Shown: positions 63,000-64,000 of the stretch, piece by piece | Layout of the letters: each line of letters starts with the position of its first letter | Position numbering within the stretch: position 1 is the stretch's first letter | Source of the DNA: Sporosarcina sp. JAI121 | GTDB lineage: Bacteria > Bacillota > Bacilli > Bacillales_A > Planococcaceae | Assembly (NCBI RefSeq): GCF_013408665.1 | Contig: NZ_JACCCL010000001.1 | Coordinates: 883,136 to 947,135, forward strand | DNA length: 64,000 nucleotides | Direction: 5' to 3' | Translations under genes and position numbers: made by a program | Notes under the pieces: model-generated | Told to the model about the DNA's origin: nothing | The model's input: only the letters and a program-made list of their open reading frames with translations | Databases searched by the model: none

Positions 63000-64000
63000 T
63001 CAAATCCTGAAATTCATTTTGATAAATCCGGCTTCACGGGCTGTTGTAAACAATATGACGGCTAATGGGCCGATAAAAAATCCGAGGAAGCCGAAAAGCT
63101 TCAATCCAATGAACATTGCTATCAGTGTCGGGAGCGGTGATAACCCGATTTGTGACCCCATCACCTTTGGTTCGACAGTTCGTCTTATGACGAGCAGGAC
63201 AGCTGCTAAAATAGCCAATTGTGTCCCGGTTGCAACATCGCCGCTTATGAATAAATACAGTGACCAAGGTGCAAGAATGATGATTGAACCAAGAATCGGG
63301 ATGACATCGATTATCCAAATAACAAGCGACATGACGACGGCGTATTTCGGAATTATCAGCAGAAGACCGACGAAAGTGACTGCTAGAATGATAAGACTGA
63401 CAAGCAGTTGTGCTTTCAAGAATCCGAAAATGACGGAATTCAGACGCGTAATCATAAACCGAACTTTTTCCGCCGTTGCCGTTGTTAAGTGCCTGAATAA
63501 CAGTCTTTTCAATTCAGGAAGTTCAAGCATAAAGAGGAACAAAGCAATGATGAAGACGATAAAACTGACAAGGAAATTTGGGATATCTGTCATAAGTACC
63601 ATGATTTTTTCGTAACTGAGTAAATTAAGAATCGATTCCCTTATCGTTTCGAACCCATTCTTGAATTCTTTTTGAATCGCTTTTACAACATCATCTGGCA
63701 TTCCGGAGGTATATTGAAACAATTTACTTTGCGCATCAATCCATACACCAGATAGCGAATTGAAATAGTCGGGAGCTGCCTTAGTGAAGTCAATAATTTT
63801 ACCAATCAATCGAGTGACTGTAAAATAGAGAAGGAATGTAATAAATGCTAGGATAAACATGAACACTGAGATGACGGATAGCTTGCGATTCCATTTGAAT
63901 TTATTTTCAGTGAGTCTAACTAAGGGGTCAATTATCAAAGCGGTTAGAAGGGCTGAAATGATTGGTAATGATACCGGCAATATGAAAATAAGAATCAAGA
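63000..64000 (-). CDS. YtvI-like AI-2E family membrane protein (N-terminus beyond window)
   Basis: At least 332 residues, open at the window edge; relatives are about 350-370 aa, so roughly 20-40 N-terminal residues are missing. About eight membrane helices are visible, with the typical central soluble segment (DAQSKLFQYTSGMPDDVVKA) and the family block WIIDVIPILGSIIILAPWSLYLF followed by RRTVEPKVMGSQIGLSPLPTLIAMFIGLKLFGFLGFFIGPL. The best match is the sporulation integral membrane protein YtvI branch; transport of AI-2 itself is not implied. Terminator at 62949. Confidence 0.8.
   Translation of the reverse strand, partial: LILIFILPVSLPIISALLTALIIDPLVRLTENKFKWNRKLSVISVFMFILAFITFLLYFTVTRLIGKIIDFTKAAPDYFNSLSGVWIDAQSKLFQYTSGMPDDVVKAIQKEFKNGFETIRESILNLLSYEKIMVLMTDIPNFLVSFIVFIIALFLFMLELPELKRLLFRHLTTATAEKVRFMITRLNSVIFGFLKAQLLVSLIILAVTFVGLLLIIPKYAVVMSLVIWIIDVIPILGSIIILAPWSLYLFISGDVATGTQLAILAAVLLVIRRTVEPKVMGSQIGLSPLPTLIAMFIGLKLFGFLGFFIGPLAVILFTTAREAGFIKMNFRI

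Noticed and set aside
62812..63615. 267-codon plus-strand frame
   Set aside because: It is antisense to the clear YtvI-like membrane protein gene and has the composition of a shadow frame.

Overview
The window looks like chromosome of a spore-forming, low-to-moderate GC Bacillales bacterium, most likely Planococcaceae (Sporosarcina-like). This is inferred from gene content and order: a Spo0E-type phosphatase, an orphan PAS histidine kinase, polycistronic genes with AGGAGG-type ribosome binding sites and frequent TTG/GTG starts, and long stretches in the same order as the Bacillus subtilis cheV-ykyB-fadH-ykuL-ccpC, ykuU-ykuV, ktrC-rnjA-rpoY-def-ykyA-pdhABCD-yktAB-suhB, and ylaF-typA-ylaHI-ylaN-ftsW-pycA-ctaABCDEFG regions. 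No rRNA, tRNA, CRISPR array, prophage or transposase gene was seen.

Layout. 1-4.7 kb: the 3' end of an SDR gene, a yybP-ykoY manganese riboswitch driving a TerC-family exporter, a KtrB potassium channel subunit and a convergent B12-binding radical SAM protein. 4.8-8.2 kb: PAS histidine kinase, MarR regulator, lipoprotein, YkvS-like and Spo0E-like small proteins. 8.2-17.3 kb: a degraded repeat, a 3-hydroxyisobutyrate-dehydrogenase-like enzyme, a CheV homologue reduced to its CheW half, YkyB, a PAS-GGDEF-EAL protein, FadH behind a FadR operator, a small membrane protein, the c-di-AMP sensor CbpB/DarB, an MFS exporter overlapping ccpC. 17.4-21.7 kb: an ABC export-type operon whose first gene is a large surface protein and which ends in an aborted 10-codon reading frame. 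21.8-30 kb: an MFS pump, a cluster of about 170-bp tandem repeats, a pot polyamine operon with its XRE/cupin regulator, and a divergent CorA-like protein. 30-46 kb: Cys-rich small protein, YkuU/YkuV, KtrC, RNase J1/RpoY, an unannotated 23-residue cationic peptide gene with a perfect promoter, peptide deformylase, YkyA, the pyruvate dehydrogenase operon, a polysaccharide deacetylase, a nitronate-monooxygenase-like enzyme, YktA/YktB and an inositol monophosphatase. 46-62 kb: YlaF, TypA, YlaH, YlaI, YlaL-like, YlaN, FtsW, PycA, CtaA and CtaBCDEFG. 62.2-64 kb: nested repeats, then a YtvI-type membrane protein running off the window end.

Functional themes. Central carbon entry into the TCA cycle (PDH complex, pyruvate carboxylase, CcpC), a full caa3-type terminal oxidase with its heme A pathway, potassium uptake and c-di-AMP targets (KtrB, KtrC, DarB, PycA), RNA turnover and translation (RNase J1, RpoY, Def, TypA), and sporulation/envelope functions (Spo0E, kinase, FtsW). 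The most novel-looking items are the 23-aa peptide transcript at 34.5 kb, the family of dispersed repeats (8.3, 23.3, 43.8 and 62.3 kb) with visible deletion and nesting events, and the surface-protein ABC operon with its truncated tail. Function assignments rest on recognition of motifs and remembered B. subtilis homologues; no database search was run.
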